Assembly: GCF_003259315.1 (NCBI RefSeq) | Contig: NZ_QLLT01000001.1 | Coordinates: 434,001 to 498,000, forward strand | Reading direction: 5' to 3' | From: Kitasatospora sp. SolWspMP-SS2h | GTDB taxonomy: Bacteria > Actinomycetota > Actinomycetes > Streptomycetales > Streptomycetaceae | Length of the DNA: 64,000 nucleotides | In this document: positions 1 to 7,713 of the stretch, one piece after another | Layout of the letters: each line of letters opens with the position of its first letter | Numbering within the stretch: position 1 is the first letter of the stretch | The notes under the pieces: generated by a model | Databases searched by the model: none | What the model was told of the DNA's origin: nothing | What the model saw: only the letters and a program-made list of their open reading frames with translations | Made by a program: the position numbers and the translations under genes

Positions 1-301
1 GCTGGCCGAACCGCTGGAACACGTGCTGATCCAGGCCCTGCACGCGGCCGGACGCAGCGCGGAGGCGCTGGACCGATACGGCACCGTCCGGCGCCGCCTG
101 GCCGAGGAGTTGGGCGCCGCCCCCGGCACGGAGCTTCAGTCGCTCTACCGCGCCGTCCTGACCGGCGACCGCACCCCTCCGACTTCCCGGCCACCGCGCC
201 CGGACGACCCCGGCCGGGGCTCCCCCACCCGCCGGAGCGGCCCGGACCGGCCCGCCGCGGACCGCCCGGACGGCGGGGCCCGCCCGCGGCTCGTCCCGTA
301 G
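1..301 (+). CDS. SARP/AfsR-type regulator, C-terminal end (partial)
   Basis: The gene enters from the left edge, reading from base 2 to a TAG at 299-301. The visible residues (L-I-Q-A-L-H-A-A-G-R-S-A-E-A-L then R-R-L-A-E-E-L-G) match the last helices of the bacterial transcriptional activator domain (BTAD) that follows the winged helix in Streptomyces antibiotic regulatory proteins. After about 55 residues the chain becomes a Pro/Arg/Gly-rich tail with no ATPase domain, so this looks like a short SARP rather than a full AfsR. The DNA-binding part lies outside the window, and what it controls cannot be judged. Confidence 0.7.
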   Translation, partial: LAEPLEHVLIQALHAAGRSAEALDRYGTVRRRLAEELGAAPGTELQSLYRAVLTGDRTPPTSRPPRPDDPGRGSPTRRSGPDRPAADRPDGGARPRLVP

Positions 302-657
302 CCGCCGCACCGGCGTGGAGCACCGCGGGGGCCAGGGCGCGCGTGATCGGGCCGGGGGCGGCGGCAGCCCCGCCCGGGCGGCGCGCGGCGGCGCGCGGAG
401 GAACCGGCGGGCGGGTGCGGGCCCGGTCCTTCCGCCGGGTCGCCACCGGACGGCGCCGCCGCGCCACGGACGCCCCGTCGACCGAACGGCGGTACGACAC
501 GTCCCCGCCCCCGGCAGCGGACGTGCGGCCGCGCCGCACGTACGGGTGGCGGGGCGTGCGCGCGGCGCGGGGCGGTGTCGCCTGCGCTCTGCCCCGGCGC
601 CTCGTGCGGCCGGTACGCTCACTGGCGCGTCCGCGCTCCGGCCGAGAGGAAAACCCC
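302..657. other. Intergenic region without a supported gene
   Basis: These 356 bases separate the SARP fragment from the STAS gene. The reading frame running through them is an upstream extension of the STAS frame, rich in Arg, Ala and Gly, with no ribosome-binding site and no recognisable domain. A weak -10-like TACGCT lies at 613-618. Nothing else convincing was seen. Confidence 0.5.
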
Positions 658-990
658 GTGTCGTTCACCGTCACCCGGCAGAACAGTCCGCTGGGCCCCC
701 AGCTGACCTGCTACGGCGAACTCGACCTGCACACCGCGCCCCGACTGCGGGCCGCCCTCGCCTCCGCCCAGTTCGACGCGCCCGCCCTGGTCACCGTCGA
801 CCTCGCCGCGGTCACCTTCATGGACTCCGCGGGCCTGAACCTGCTCTTCGACGCCCGCCGGGCCGCCCGGCACACCGGCGCCGTCCTGCAACTGGCCCGC
901 CCCTCGGCCAACGTGATGCGGCTGCTGGAGGTGGTCGGCGCCGACCGGGTCTTCGACCTCCAGCCGCAGGAGCCGCCCGCCCCCGCCTGA
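658..990 (+). CDS. STAS-domain anti-sigma factor antagonist
   Basis: A 110-residue single-domain protein of the SpoIIAA/BldG type. Such proteins bind an anti-sigma kinase and release its sigma factor, and they are inactivated by phosphorylation of a conserved Ser. The motif F-M-D-S-A-G-L-N places that Ser at about residue 57, where the family has D-S-S/A-G-L. The GTG at 658 was chosen because it follows a purine-rich GAGAGGAAAA and leaves a chain of the usual STAS length; the frame is open further upstream. No anti-sigma kinase gene adjoins it. An unlinked ATPase of that class lies at 29162-29602, but pairing the two is only a guess. Confidence 0.85.
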   Translation: MSFTVTRQNSPLGPQLTCYGELDLHTAPRLRAALASAQFDAPALVTVDLAAVTFMDSAGLNLLFDARRAARHTGAVLQLARPSANVMRLLEVVGADRVFDLQPQEPPAPA

Positions 991-1068
991 GCGGGCCGGG
1001 CCGAGCACGGCCGAGCGCGGCCGAGCCCGACCAGGGCCGCACGGGACTTCAGAGCTTCGACGTGGGCG

Positions 1069-1284
1069 TCATCGTCCGTCGGCGTCGGCGTCGGTGTCAG
1101 GAGCGTCGGCGTCGGTGCGCTCGGCGGCGTCGGCGGTCGCGTCGTAGCCCTCCTGCGGGCCGTGGACGTCCGGGTCGTGCTCCCGGGTGGGCCGGACGTC
1201 GGCGGCCCGGTCGCCGTAGCGTCGGTCGCCCTCGGCGTCCGGGCGGCCCCGCCCGTCGGGTGCGGGTTCGCGGTGTGCGGTCAT
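1069..1284 (-). CDS. Small acidic hypothetical protein
   Basis: A 71-residue reading frame, hydrophilic and dominated by Asp, Arg, Ala and Glu, ending in a D-A-D-A-D-type stretch. It is preceded by GGGAG about 6 bases from the ATG at 1284. No domain is recognised, and low-complexity composition is common in spurious high-GC frames, so the main support is the ribosome-binding site and the lack of a competing gene on the other strand. It lies downstream of the lipoprotein gene on the same strand with a 100-base gap. Confidence 0.35.
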   Translation of the reverse strand: MTAHREPAPDGRGRPDAEGDRRYGDRAADVRPTREHDPDVHGPQEGYDATADAAERTDADAPDTDADADGR

Positions 1285-1384
1285 CGGCGTCTCCCCGGGT
1301 CGGGTGCTTCGGGTCGGGTGCTCCGCCCTCGCGGCTACCCGGCCGGTCCGCGCGCAATCCGCCCGGGGGCCGCCGGGCGGGTCC

Positions 1385-2062
1385 TCAGGAACCGGCCGGT
1401 GCCGTGGCGGCGCGCCGGACCACCGGGAGGGCCGCCTTCGCGTGGTCGGCCATCCGGTCGAAGATCGCCGTGCGCTGCTGGTCGGTGAACGGGGTGGTGC
1501 CGAGGGCGGTCACCTGCACGGTGAGGATCAGGTTGCTCTGCCGCACCACCAGCACGAGGGTGCCGACCGTCCCGGTGGACTCCTTGTTGAGGTAGCGGAA
1601 CGCCTCGGTCCCCACGCCCGGCACGGGGGTGGTGGCCGCGTCCTTCGCGAGCTGGTCGCGGGCCACGGTCTGCTCGGCCGGGAACTGGGACTTCGCGGTG
1701 TCGACGTCGCGCCAGAACGCCAACCGGGTCTCGACCGTGCCCTGGGGCTTCGAGGGGTCGGCCGTGCCGTTCGCCTGGTGGGCGACGTCCTGCCGGCAGT
1801 CGACCGTCTTCTCCCGGTCCGTGCCGGAGACCGTGTCGCCGAGGGTGTCCGTGCCGGTCGGCGTTCCCAGGGTGTCGGAGAAGGAGCCGTAGCCGAGGAG
1901 GCCGCAGGTGGCGGTGAGCCCCGCGGGGACGGCGAACGCGCCGGGCCCGGCGGAGTCGGCGATGTCGGCCGACTCGGTGTGTTCCGTGCTGCTGCCGCAC
2001 GCGACGGCGGTGCCCGCGAGGAGCAGGGCCGCTGCCGCCGTGCCGAGGTGACGCTTCGTCAT
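1385..2062 (-). CDS. Secreted lipoprotein, DUF3558-like
   Basis: A 225-residue exported lipoprotein. The N-terminus has a short basic head, a hydrophobic core and a lipobox A-V-A-C with the lipidated Cys at about residue 22. After a Ser/Asp/Ala-rich linker comes a globular part with two cysteines (T-C-G-L-L and V-D-C-R) that could form a disulfide, typical of actinobacterial DUF3558-like surface proteins whose function is unknown. The start at 2062 is the only one that gives a proper signal peptide; the frame stays open upstream. It is divergent from the FUSC gene. Confidence 0.75.
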   Translation of the reverse strand: MTKRHLGTAAAALLLAGTAVACGSSTEHTESADIADSAGPGAFAVPAGLTATCGLLGYGSFSDTLGTPTGTDTLGDTVSGTDREKTVDCRQDVAHQANGTADPSKPQGTVETRLAFWRDVDTAKSQFPAEQTVARDQLAKDAATTPVPGVGTEAFRYLNKESTGTVGTLVLVVRQSNLILTVQVTALGTTPFTDQQRTAIFDRMADHAKAALPVVRRAATAPAGS

Positions 2063-2331
2063 GGCGACAGCGTAACGGCGGGCGCCGACGGCGGCGGGAA
2101 GATCCCTGAGACCGCCTCCCGGTCCGGCCGCCACGGGCAGAAACGTCCCGCCGGGACGGCCGCTCCCGCGGTCGGGGCGGGTGGCGGCGCGGCGGAGGTC
2201 ACGCGCTCCATCCGGGCGACACCGGGAGGTCACGGGTGCTCCCCCGGCCAAGCGAAATCCCGCCTCCAGGCGGCGCAGCACGGCGGTGGCGGCGGGTCGG
2301 CGGCGGCGGGGCGTCGCCTTGCATGTGCGGC

Positions 2332-4173
2332 ATGTCAACACTTCGACACGGGCGTCACCGCACGCTCCGGTCCGACTTTCCGCTGCCCCGGGGGCGGCAG
2401 GCCAGGCCCCGCCCGGAGCGGGCTCCGTCCCGGGCGCCGGGGGCGGGGCGGCTGCTGCCCTGGGTGCGGCAGACCTGCGCCCCCCGGCGGCGGCCCGCCG
2501 TCTCGCCGGCGGCCTGGCGCGCGCTGTCGGCGGTGACCGCCCCGGCCGGGCTGGGCCTGTGGGCCGGGCGGCCCGCCGAGGGGGTGATGGTGGCCATGGG
2601 CGCGCTCTCGGCGGTGCTGACCGATGTGGCCGCCGCCTACCGGCACCGGGCGATCACCATGCTGCTGCCCCAACTGCTCGGCGTGGTGGGGGCGTTCGCC
2701 GCGCTGACGGCCGCGGGGCGGGCGGGTGAGCCGTACCTGCTGCCCGCGCTGGGGGTGGCGGCGGGGGTGCTCGCCCGGCTGGGCCCGGAGGGTTCGCTCG
2801 GCGCGATGGTCCTGCTGATGGACGCCGCGGTGGCCCGGGACCTGCCGCTGCCGGGGCCGCTCTGGCTGCCGCCCGCGCTGATGCTGCTGGGCGGCCTGTC
2901 GGTGGTCGCGCTGGCACTGGCCGGGCGCCCGTTCTTCCGGGGCCGGGCCGAACGGGCGCTGCTGGCCCAGTGCCTGGCGGGCTGCGCGGCGGTGCTGGAG
3001 CCGGACGCGGCGGGCCCGGCCGGGACGGCGCGGCGGCGCGCGCTGCACGACGCGCTGGAGCAGGCCCGGCACACCGGCGCGGTCGGCGGCGGCGCGCTGC
3101 TGGCCCGACACCTGCCGGGTCTGCTGGCCCTCGCCGAGACGGCCTCCTCGGCCGGGGCCCGGGGGCTGGCCGCCGGTCCGGCGCTGCGCGGGCGGCTGCG
3201 CGCCGAGGCCGAGCGGGTCGCGGCGGGCCGCCCGGCCTCGGACGGGGCGTGGCCGCCGGCCTGCGGCCCGCTGGAGGCGCGGCTGCTGCGGGCGGCCCGG
3301 TCCGCGGTGGCGCCGGGGCCGGGGCCGGTCGGGTCCGCCGGTGGGCGGGACGGCCGGCACCGTCCGGGCCGTCGGCGGGCGGCGGCCCGGGCGGTGCTGG
3401 CGGACCCGCAGTCCTGGCTGTGCGGCCTGCGGGTGGGCCTGGCGCTGCTGCTGGCGGGCGCGGCGGCGGCGTACTGGGAACTGCCGCACCCGTACTGGGC
3501 GGTGCTGAACGTGGTCTTCGTCTGCCGTCCGGACGTCGGCCCGGTCACCGGGCGGGCGCTGGAACGGTTCTGCGGTACCGCGCTGGGCCTGCTGGGCAGC
3601 GGGCTGGTGCTGGCCTGCGCCGGGCCGGACGGGGCGCTGCTGGCGGTGCTGGCGCTGGCGGCGGGCCTGGTCCCGGCGCTGTCCGGCACCGGCTACCTGT
3701 ACCAGGCGGCGGCGCTGGCCACGGTGGTGCTGATGGTCACCCAGCTCGCGGGCGACCCGGGCCTGCCGCTGCTGCTGCCCAACCTGGCGTGCTGCGCGAT
3801 CGGCTGCCTGGCCGCGGCGCTCGCCTGCGAGCTGCTCGGCCCGCACCGCCACCGGCAGCTCGCGGTGGCCCGCCGGCTGGCCGACGCCGTCGAGCAGACC
3901 GCCCTCGCGCTGGCCCCGCCCCGCCCCCGCGACGGTGGCGCCCCGCACCTGCGACTCGCCTCGGCCCGGGCCGAGTTTGAGCGGGCCCGGCGCGAACCGC
4001 CGTGGCGGCAGGGGACGACCGCCCGCTGGGCCGCGCTGATCGACGAGGTGGAGCGGACGGTGGACACCGCGCTGGCCCCCGCCGTCCCCGCCGACCACCA
4101 CCACTTCGACGCCACCCGCCACCACCTGCACCGCCTGGCCGCCGACCTGCACCGCCTCGCGGCCCGTCCCTGA
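2332..4173 (+). CDS. FUSC family membrane protein (fusaric-acid-resistance/YccS type)
   Basis: About 613 residues with two hydrophobic blocks, one near the N-terminus (about residues 50-210) and one from about 360 to 510, separated and followed by soluble Arg/Ala-rich parts. The second block holds the FUSC hallmark Y-W-A-V-L-N-V-V-F, then a G-R-A-L-E-R-F-C-G-T-A-L-G stretch. This layout is shared by aromatic-acid and toxic-compound efflux proteins and by YccS-like proteins. The substrate is not predictable. The start is uncertain: ATG 2332, ATG 2323 and an earlier in-frame start at 2236 all lack a strong ribosome-binding site. The stop is followed by GC-rich repeats. Confidence 0.75.
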   Translation: MSTLRHGRHRTLRSDFPLPRGRQARPRPERAPSRAPGAGRLLPWVRQTCAPRRRPAVSPAAWRALSAVTAPAGLGLWAGRPAEGVMVAMGALSAVLTDVAAAYRHRAITMLLPQLLGVVGAFAALTAAGRAGEPYLLPALGVAAGVLARLGPEGSLGAMVLLMDAAVARDLPLPGPLWLPPALMLLGGLSVVALALAGRPFFRGRAERALLAQCLAGCAAVLEPDAAGPAGTARRRALHDALEQARHTGAVGGGALLARHLPGLLALAETASSAGARGLAAGPALRGRLRAEAERVAAGRPASDGAWPPACGPLEARLLRAARSAVAPGPGPVGSAGGRDGRHRPGRRRAAARAVLADPQSWLCGLRVGLALLLAGAAAAYWELPHPYWAVLNVVFVCRPDVGPVTGRALERFCGTALGLLGSGLVLACAGPDGALLAVLALAAGLVPALSGTGYLYQAAALATVVLMVTQLAGDPGLPLLLPNLACCAIGCLAAALACELLGPHRHRQLAVARRLADAVEQTALALAPPRPRDGGAPHLRLASARAEFERARREPPWRQGTTARWAALIDEVERTVDTALAPAVPADHHHFDATRHHLHRLAADLHRLAARP

Positions 4174-4300
4174 GCACCGCCGAGCAGCACCGCGCACCGC
4201 CGAACACCGCCGACCGGCATCGCGCACCGCCGAGCACGGCCGACCGGCACCGACCGCCCCGGACCGACCGAACCGACCCGGACCGACCGAACCGACCGGC
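4171..4300. repeat. Imperfect short repeats after the FUSC gene
   Basis: Right after the FUSC stop, copies of CACCGCCGA and CCGACCGGCA are followed by two near-identical copies of CCGGACCGACCGAACCGA (about 4259-4296). No protein-coding signal fits. They lie upstream of the PopR-type operators of the clpP operon and may be slippage-derived filler. Confidence 0.5.
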
Positions 4301-4322
4301 CGGGGCGCCGCTCCCCGCCGCC

Positions 4323-4352
4323 TCTGCCCGCAGCGAATCTGCGGCGGGCAGA
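4323..4352 (+). promoter_or_regulatory. PopR-type operator upstream of the clpP3-clpP4 operon
   Basis: Bases 4338-4352 read TCTGCG-GCG-GGCAGA. That is one mismatch from the TCTGCC-N3-GGCAGA palindrome I recall for PopR, the activator of clpP3-clpP4 in Streptomyces lividans. The adjoining 15 bases (4323-4337) start with a perfect TCTGCC half-site and have a degenerate second half, so two boxes appear to lie head to tail. The pair ends 71 bases before the first clpP start, a normal place for an activator site. A third copy precedes popR itself. Confidence 0.65.
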
Positions 4353-4423
4353 GCGGCGTCCGCCGGGGGCCCGCCGCGGGCAACAGTGGAGTCACCGACC
4401 CTCCGTCACCACCGGGAGACCCG

Positions 4424-5062
4424 ATGACTCCACTCCACGCCCTCCGCCCCCGGGCGGAGGAGGGCGACACCCCGCCCAACCCGTTCGACGACCACCTGGC
4501 GGCGTTGCTGCTGGCCCGCCGGATCGTCCTGCTCGGCACCCAGGTCGACGACGTGTCGGCGAACCGGGTCTGCGCGCAGCTGCTGCTGCTCTCGGCCGAG
4601 GACCCGCGCGCCGACATCAGCCTGTACATCAACAGCCCGGGCGGCTCGGTCACGGCGGGGCTGGCGATCTACGACACCATGCGGCTGATCCCGAACGACG
4701 TCTCCACCCTGGCGATGGGGTTCGCCGCCAGCATGGGGCAGTTCCTGCTGACGGTGGGCGCGGCCGGCAAGCGGTTCGCGCTGCCCAACGCGCGGATCAT
4801 GATGCACCAGCCCTCGGCGGGCATCGGCGGCACCGCGTCCGACATCGCGATCCAGGCGGAGAACCTGGAGTACACCAAGCAGGCCATCGAGCGGATCACC
4901 GCCGAGCACACCGGGCAGAGCCCGGAGACCATCGCCCGGGACGGCGACCGGGACCGCTGGTTCACGGCCGAACAGGCCCGCGAGTACGGGATGGTGGACC
5001 AGGTGCTGGAGTCGCTCGCCGACATCGGCACGGCCGCGTCCCGCCGACGGGCAGGGCTGTGA
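4424..5062 (+). CDS. clpP3: ClpP protease subunit, ClpP3-like
   Basis: A 212-residue ATP-dependent Clp protease proteolytic subunit (serine peptidase family S14), cytoplasmic, forming the barrel served by ClpX/ClpC unfoldases. The catalytic triad is complete: Ser103 in A-S-M-G-Q-F, His128 in M-M-H-Q-P and Asp173 in A-R-D-G-D-R-D. The I-N-S-P-G-G oxyanion motif is at about 70. It is followed after a single base by a second clpP, and the pair is flanked by a PopR-like gene. This arrangement is that of clpP3-clpP4 in Streptomyces, a backup protease normally silent while ClpP1 is active. The assignment to P3 rests on order and the neighbouring regulator. Confidence 0.9.
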   Translation: MTPLHALRPRAEEGDTPPNPFDDHLAALLLARRIVLLGTQVDDVSANRVCAQLLLLSAEDPRADISLYINSPGGSVTAGLAIYDTMRLIPNDVSTLAMGFAASMGQFLLTVGAAGKRFALPNARIMMHQPSAGIGGTASDIAIQAENLEYTKQAIERITAEHTGQSPETIARDGDRDRWFTAEQAREYGMVDQVLESLADIGTAASRRRAGL

Positions 5063-5063
5063 C

Positions 5064-5666
5064 ATGGCCTCCTACCCGATTCCCTACGTGATCGAGCGGA
5101 CCGCCCAGGGCGAGCGCTCCTACGACGTGTTCAGCCGGCTGCTCAGCGAGCGGATCGTCTTCCTCGGCACCGAGATCGACGACGGCGTGGCCAACGTGGT
5201 GATCGCCCAGCTGCTGCACCTGGAGGCCGCGAGCCCCGAGCAGGAGATCGCCCTCTACCTCAACTCACCCGGCGGGTCGTTCACTTCACTGATGGCGATC
5301 TACGACGCGATGACGTTCGTGCAGTGCCCGATCGCCACCTACTGCGTCGGCCAGGCCGCCTCCACCGCGGCCGTGCTGCTGGCCGGCGGCGACCCGGGGC
5401 GGCGCTTCGTCCTCCAGCACGCCCGGGTGCTGCTCGGCCAGCCCGCCAGCGGCGGACAGCGGGGCACCGTCTCCGACCTGAGCCTGGCCGCCAAGGAGGT
5501 GCTGCGCATCCGTACCCAGGTCGAGGAGGTGCTCTCCCGGCACACCGGCCACCCGGTGGCCGCGCTCCGCGCCGACCTGGACCGCGACAAGGTGTTCAGC
5601 GCGCAGGAGGCCGTCGCGTACGGCCTGGCCGACCGGGTGCTGAGCAGCCGCGCCCCCGCCTCCTGA
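5064..5666 (+). CDS. clpP4: ClpP protease subunit, ClpP4-like, catalytic His replaced by Gly
   Basis: A 200-residue ClpP paralogue starting one base after the clpP3 stop, surely co-transcribed. The fold signature is intact (L-N-S-P-G-G at about 67, Ser100 in A-A-S-T-A, Asp171 in A-D-L-D-R-D). The position of the active-site His, which reads H-Q-P in ClpP3, is G-Q-P here (Gly125, codon GGC). The subunit therefore lacks a complete triad and may be structural, as in mixed rings with inactive ClpR subunits in other bacteria. It also has Thr instead of the usual Met after the Ser. A very strong hairpin follows the stop. Confidence 0.88.
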   Translation: MASYPIPYVIERTAQGERSYDVFSRLLSERIVFLGTEIDDGVANVVIAQLLHLEAASPEQEIALYLNSPGGSFTSLMAIYDAMTFVQCPIATYCVGQAASTAAVLLAGGDPGRRFVLQHARVLLGQPASGGQRGTVSDLSLAAKEVLRIRTQVEEVLSRHTGHPVAALRADLDRDKVFSAQEAVAYGLADRVLSSRAPAS

Positions 5667-5678
5667 GGCGGCACGCGC

Positions 5679-5732
5679 CCGTACGTCCGGGCCCGGAAGC
5701 GGTCCCCACCGCTTCCGGGCCCGGACGTACGG
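5679..5732. terminator. Perfect 25-bp hairpin between clpP4 and popR
   Basis: Arms 5679-5703 and 5708-5732 are perfectly complementary over 25 bp with a CCCC loop. No U-tract follows, as usual for actinobacteria. It sits 13 bases after the clpP4 stop and 80 bases from the end of the convergent popR gene, so it probably ends transcription from both sides. Confidence 0.8.
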
Positions 5733-5812
5733 CGTACGACCCTGCGGTCGCTCGGGCCGCTTCCCGCTGCCCGGGACGCTCAGGCCGCTCTAGGCGTAGC
5801 CGCTCTAGCCGC

Positions 5813-6196
5813 TCAGGCCGCCAGGCAGAGCCCGCCGTAGCGGCCCGCGGTCGCGGTGGCGGTGGCGGTCCGGCCCCGGGCGGCCGTGCCGGGCAGCGCG
5901 ACCAGGTCCCGCTGGACCAGCGAGAGGACGTCCCCGAGCCCCAGGCCGAGCGCCCGGGCGGCGGCGGCGAGCACCTCGGAGGAGGCTTCCTTCCGGCCGC
6001 GTTCCAGCTCCGACAGGTACGGCACCGAGATCCGGGCCGCCTCCGCGACGTCCTTCAACGTCCGCCCCTGGGTGAGCCGTTCACGTCGCAGCACGCCGCC
6101 CACCACGTCCCGCAGCAGCGGCTCCCTGCGCTCCGGCGCCTGCGGCGGGCGCAGCGGGACGACGCGGGCCTGGGTGTCCGACGCATGAGTTCTCAT
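5813..6196 (-). CDS. popR: PopR/ClgR-like helix-turn-helix activator of clp genes
   Basis: A 127-residue XRE-type regulator. The helix-turn-helix spans about residues 35-90 ([19 protein letters not shown] then S-E-L-E-R-G-R-K-E), the form seen in ClgR and PopR. In Streptomyces PopR activates clpP3-clpP4 and is itself degraded by ClpP through a C-terminal Ala-Ala. This protein ends G-G-L-C-L-A-A, an ssrA-like tail fitting that control. Convergence with the tandem clpP genes and a TCTGCC-N3-GGCAGA-like box upstream support the name. The ATG at 6196 has only a weak G-rich leader. Confidence 0.82.
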   Translation of the reverse strand: MRTHASDTQARVVPLRPPQAPERREPLLRDVVGGVLRRERLTQGRTLKDVAEAARISVPYLSELERGRKEASSEVLAAAARALGLGLGDVLSLVQRDLVALPGTAARGRTATATATAGRYGGLCLAA

Positions 6197-6241
6197 CCCC
6201 CAAGCCTAGGCACCGCACTCCCCCCGGACGGGCCGTACCGC

Positions 6242-6256
6242 TCTGCCCTCAGCAGA
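6242..6256 (-). promoter_or_regulatory. PopR-type palindrome upstream of popR
   Basis: TCTGCC-CTC-AGCAGA differs at one base from TCTGCC-N3-GGCAGA. It lies 46-60 bases upstream of the popR start codon, which suggests that the regulator controls its own gene. It also lies just beyond the end of the MFS gene, so it is not in a coding sequence. Confidence 0.6.
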
Positions 6257-6315
6257 ACCCCCGGGCCCGGACCGCGAACGGCCGGCCGGCCGTGGCGGGG
6301 TCCGCCCCGTCCCCG

Positions 6316-7614
6316 TCAGGGGGTCCCGGGGGTGGTGCGGTGGACGAGGGTGGCGGCGGCGAGGGTGGCGGCGGCGAGGACGGGCCAGAGGACGACGGGG
6401 GCGAGGGCGGTGAGGACGGCGGGGGAGACGGCGAGTCCGAAGCCGGTGGAGAGTTGGAGGCGGGCCAGGGCGCGGCCACGGCGGGGGGCCGGGGTGCGGG
6501 CGGTGACCAGGGCGGTGGCGCTGCCCGCGTAGAGGATCTCGCCCAGGGTGCAGGGCACCGCGGCCAGGGCGACGGCGAGCGGCCCGAACGGGGTGGCGAG
6601 CAGGAACGCCAGGTAGCTCGCGGCGAGCACCACCCCGGCCAGGACCAGGACCCGGGCCCGCGACCAGCGGGCGGCCGCCCACGCGGTGACGGGCACCTGG
6701 AGGGTCACCACCAGCACGGTGTTGGCGACGAACACCGCGGCCGGCCAGGCGGGCGAGGCGTGCAGGACGGTCACGAGCACCAGCGGCAGCGCCACTTCGG
6801 GCACGTTCAGGCAGAACACGTACACCACGTTGGCCAGCAGGAGCGCCCCGAGCCGCGGTGCCGCCCCGTCCGCCGCGGGGGCGGCCCGCCGCGCCCGCGC
6901 CGCCCCGTCGCGGACCCGGACCGAGCGGGCCAGCGCCGCCGCCGCGAGGAAGCCGAGCCCGGAGGCCAGGGCCAGCGCCCGCAGGGCCGTGGGACCGCCG
7001 GCCAGGCAGGCGGTGGCGAGCAGCGCGCCGACGCCGAGTCCGGCGTTGCGGGCGGCCCGGGCGGCCGCCAGGACGGTGTCCCGCAGGTGTTCCTCGGCGA
7101 CCGAGGCGACCAGTGCGGCGTGCGCGGCGGGCCAGGACTGGTTGCCGATGCCGAGGAACAGCGCGGCGGCGGTGAACAGCGCGACGCCGCCGGTGGGCGC
7201 CGCCAGCAGCGCGGCCACGCCCAGCACCCGCACCAGCATCGACGCGGCCACCGCCGTGCTGCGCGCGCCCCGGTCGAGCCAGTGCCCGAGCGCCGGCATG
7301 CAGGCCAGCCCGGCGACGATGCCGCCGGTCATCGCCAGGCCGGTGGCGGCCGTGCCGAGGTCGAGCACGGTGATCCCGTACAGCAGCAGGAACGGCCGCA
7401 GCAGGCCGGTGCCGAGGGCGTCGACGAGCAGCGCGGCGGCGTAGCGCGGCCCGCCGCCGGCCCGGACGAGCTGCCGGACCGTCGGGCGGGTCGACGGCGG
7501 GGCCGACGGCGGAGACGACAGCGGGGGCGAGGGGCGGGCCGGTGGCTGGGGCGGCGGTGGCGGGGTCGGCGGTCGGGTCGTGGTGGTGCGGGCGGCAGGG
7601 GGGCTGGTGGTCAT
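6316..7614 (-). CDS. MFS transporter
   Basis: A 432-residue major facilitator superfamily protein with about twelve hydrophobic segments after a long Pro/Thr-rich cytoplasmic N-terminus (about residues 1-50). The first helix region reads A-A-L-L-V-D-A-L-G-T-G-L-L-R-P-F, as in drug-type MFS exporters, and a short basic stretch follows between helices 2 and 3 (G-H-W-L-D-R-G-A-R-S). The substrate is unknown. It is divergent from a DUF5937/ArsR-type regulator with a palindrome between them, so it is probably the regulated gene. The ATG at 7614 has a poor ribosome-binding site; the frame is open up to 7650. Confidence 0.8.
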   Translation of the reverse strand: MTTSPPAARTTTTRPPTPPPPPQPPARPSPPLSSPPSAPPSTRPTVRQLVRAGGGPRYAAALLVDALGTGLLRPFLLLYGITVLDLGTAATGLAMTGGIVAGLACMPALGHWLDRGARSTAVAASMLVRVLGVAALLAAPTGGVALFTAAALFLGIGNQSWPAAHAALVASVAEEHLRDTVLAAARAARNAGLGVGALLATACLAGGPTALRALALASGLGFLAAAALARSVRVRDGAARARRAAPAADGAAPRLGALLLANVVYVFCLNVPEVALPLVLVTVLHASPAWPAAVFVANTVLVVTLQVPVTAWAAARWSRARVLVLAGVVLAASYLAFLLATPFGPLAVALAAVPCTLGEILYAGSATALVTARTPAPRRGRALARLQLSTGFGLAVSPAVLTALAPVVLWPVLAAATLAAATLVHRTTPGTP

Positions 7615-7655
7615 GGCGCCAAGGTGCGGGCGGGGGCGCGGCGCGGTCACGTCGA

Positions 7656-7672
7656 TTGACGCTTTCCGTCAA
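7656..7672. promoter_or_regulatory. Inverted repeat between divergent MFS and regulator genes
   Basis: TTGACG at 7656-7661 and CGTCAA at 7667-7672 form a perfect 6-bp inverted repeat with a 5-base spacer (CTTTC). The arms look like a -35 hexamer on both strands, but no good -10 lies at the right distance. The likelier reading is an operator for the adjacent ArsR-type regulator. Confidence 0.45.
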
Positions 7673-7713
7673 CCGGTGCCGGTGGCGCGGCCGTGCACGG
7701 CGAGAATGCGGGA

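Noticed and set aside
343..657. N-terminal extension of the STAS protein by 105 residues
   Set aside because: Arg/Ala/Pro-rich without homology; the GTG at 658 has a ribosome-binding site and gives the normal domain length.
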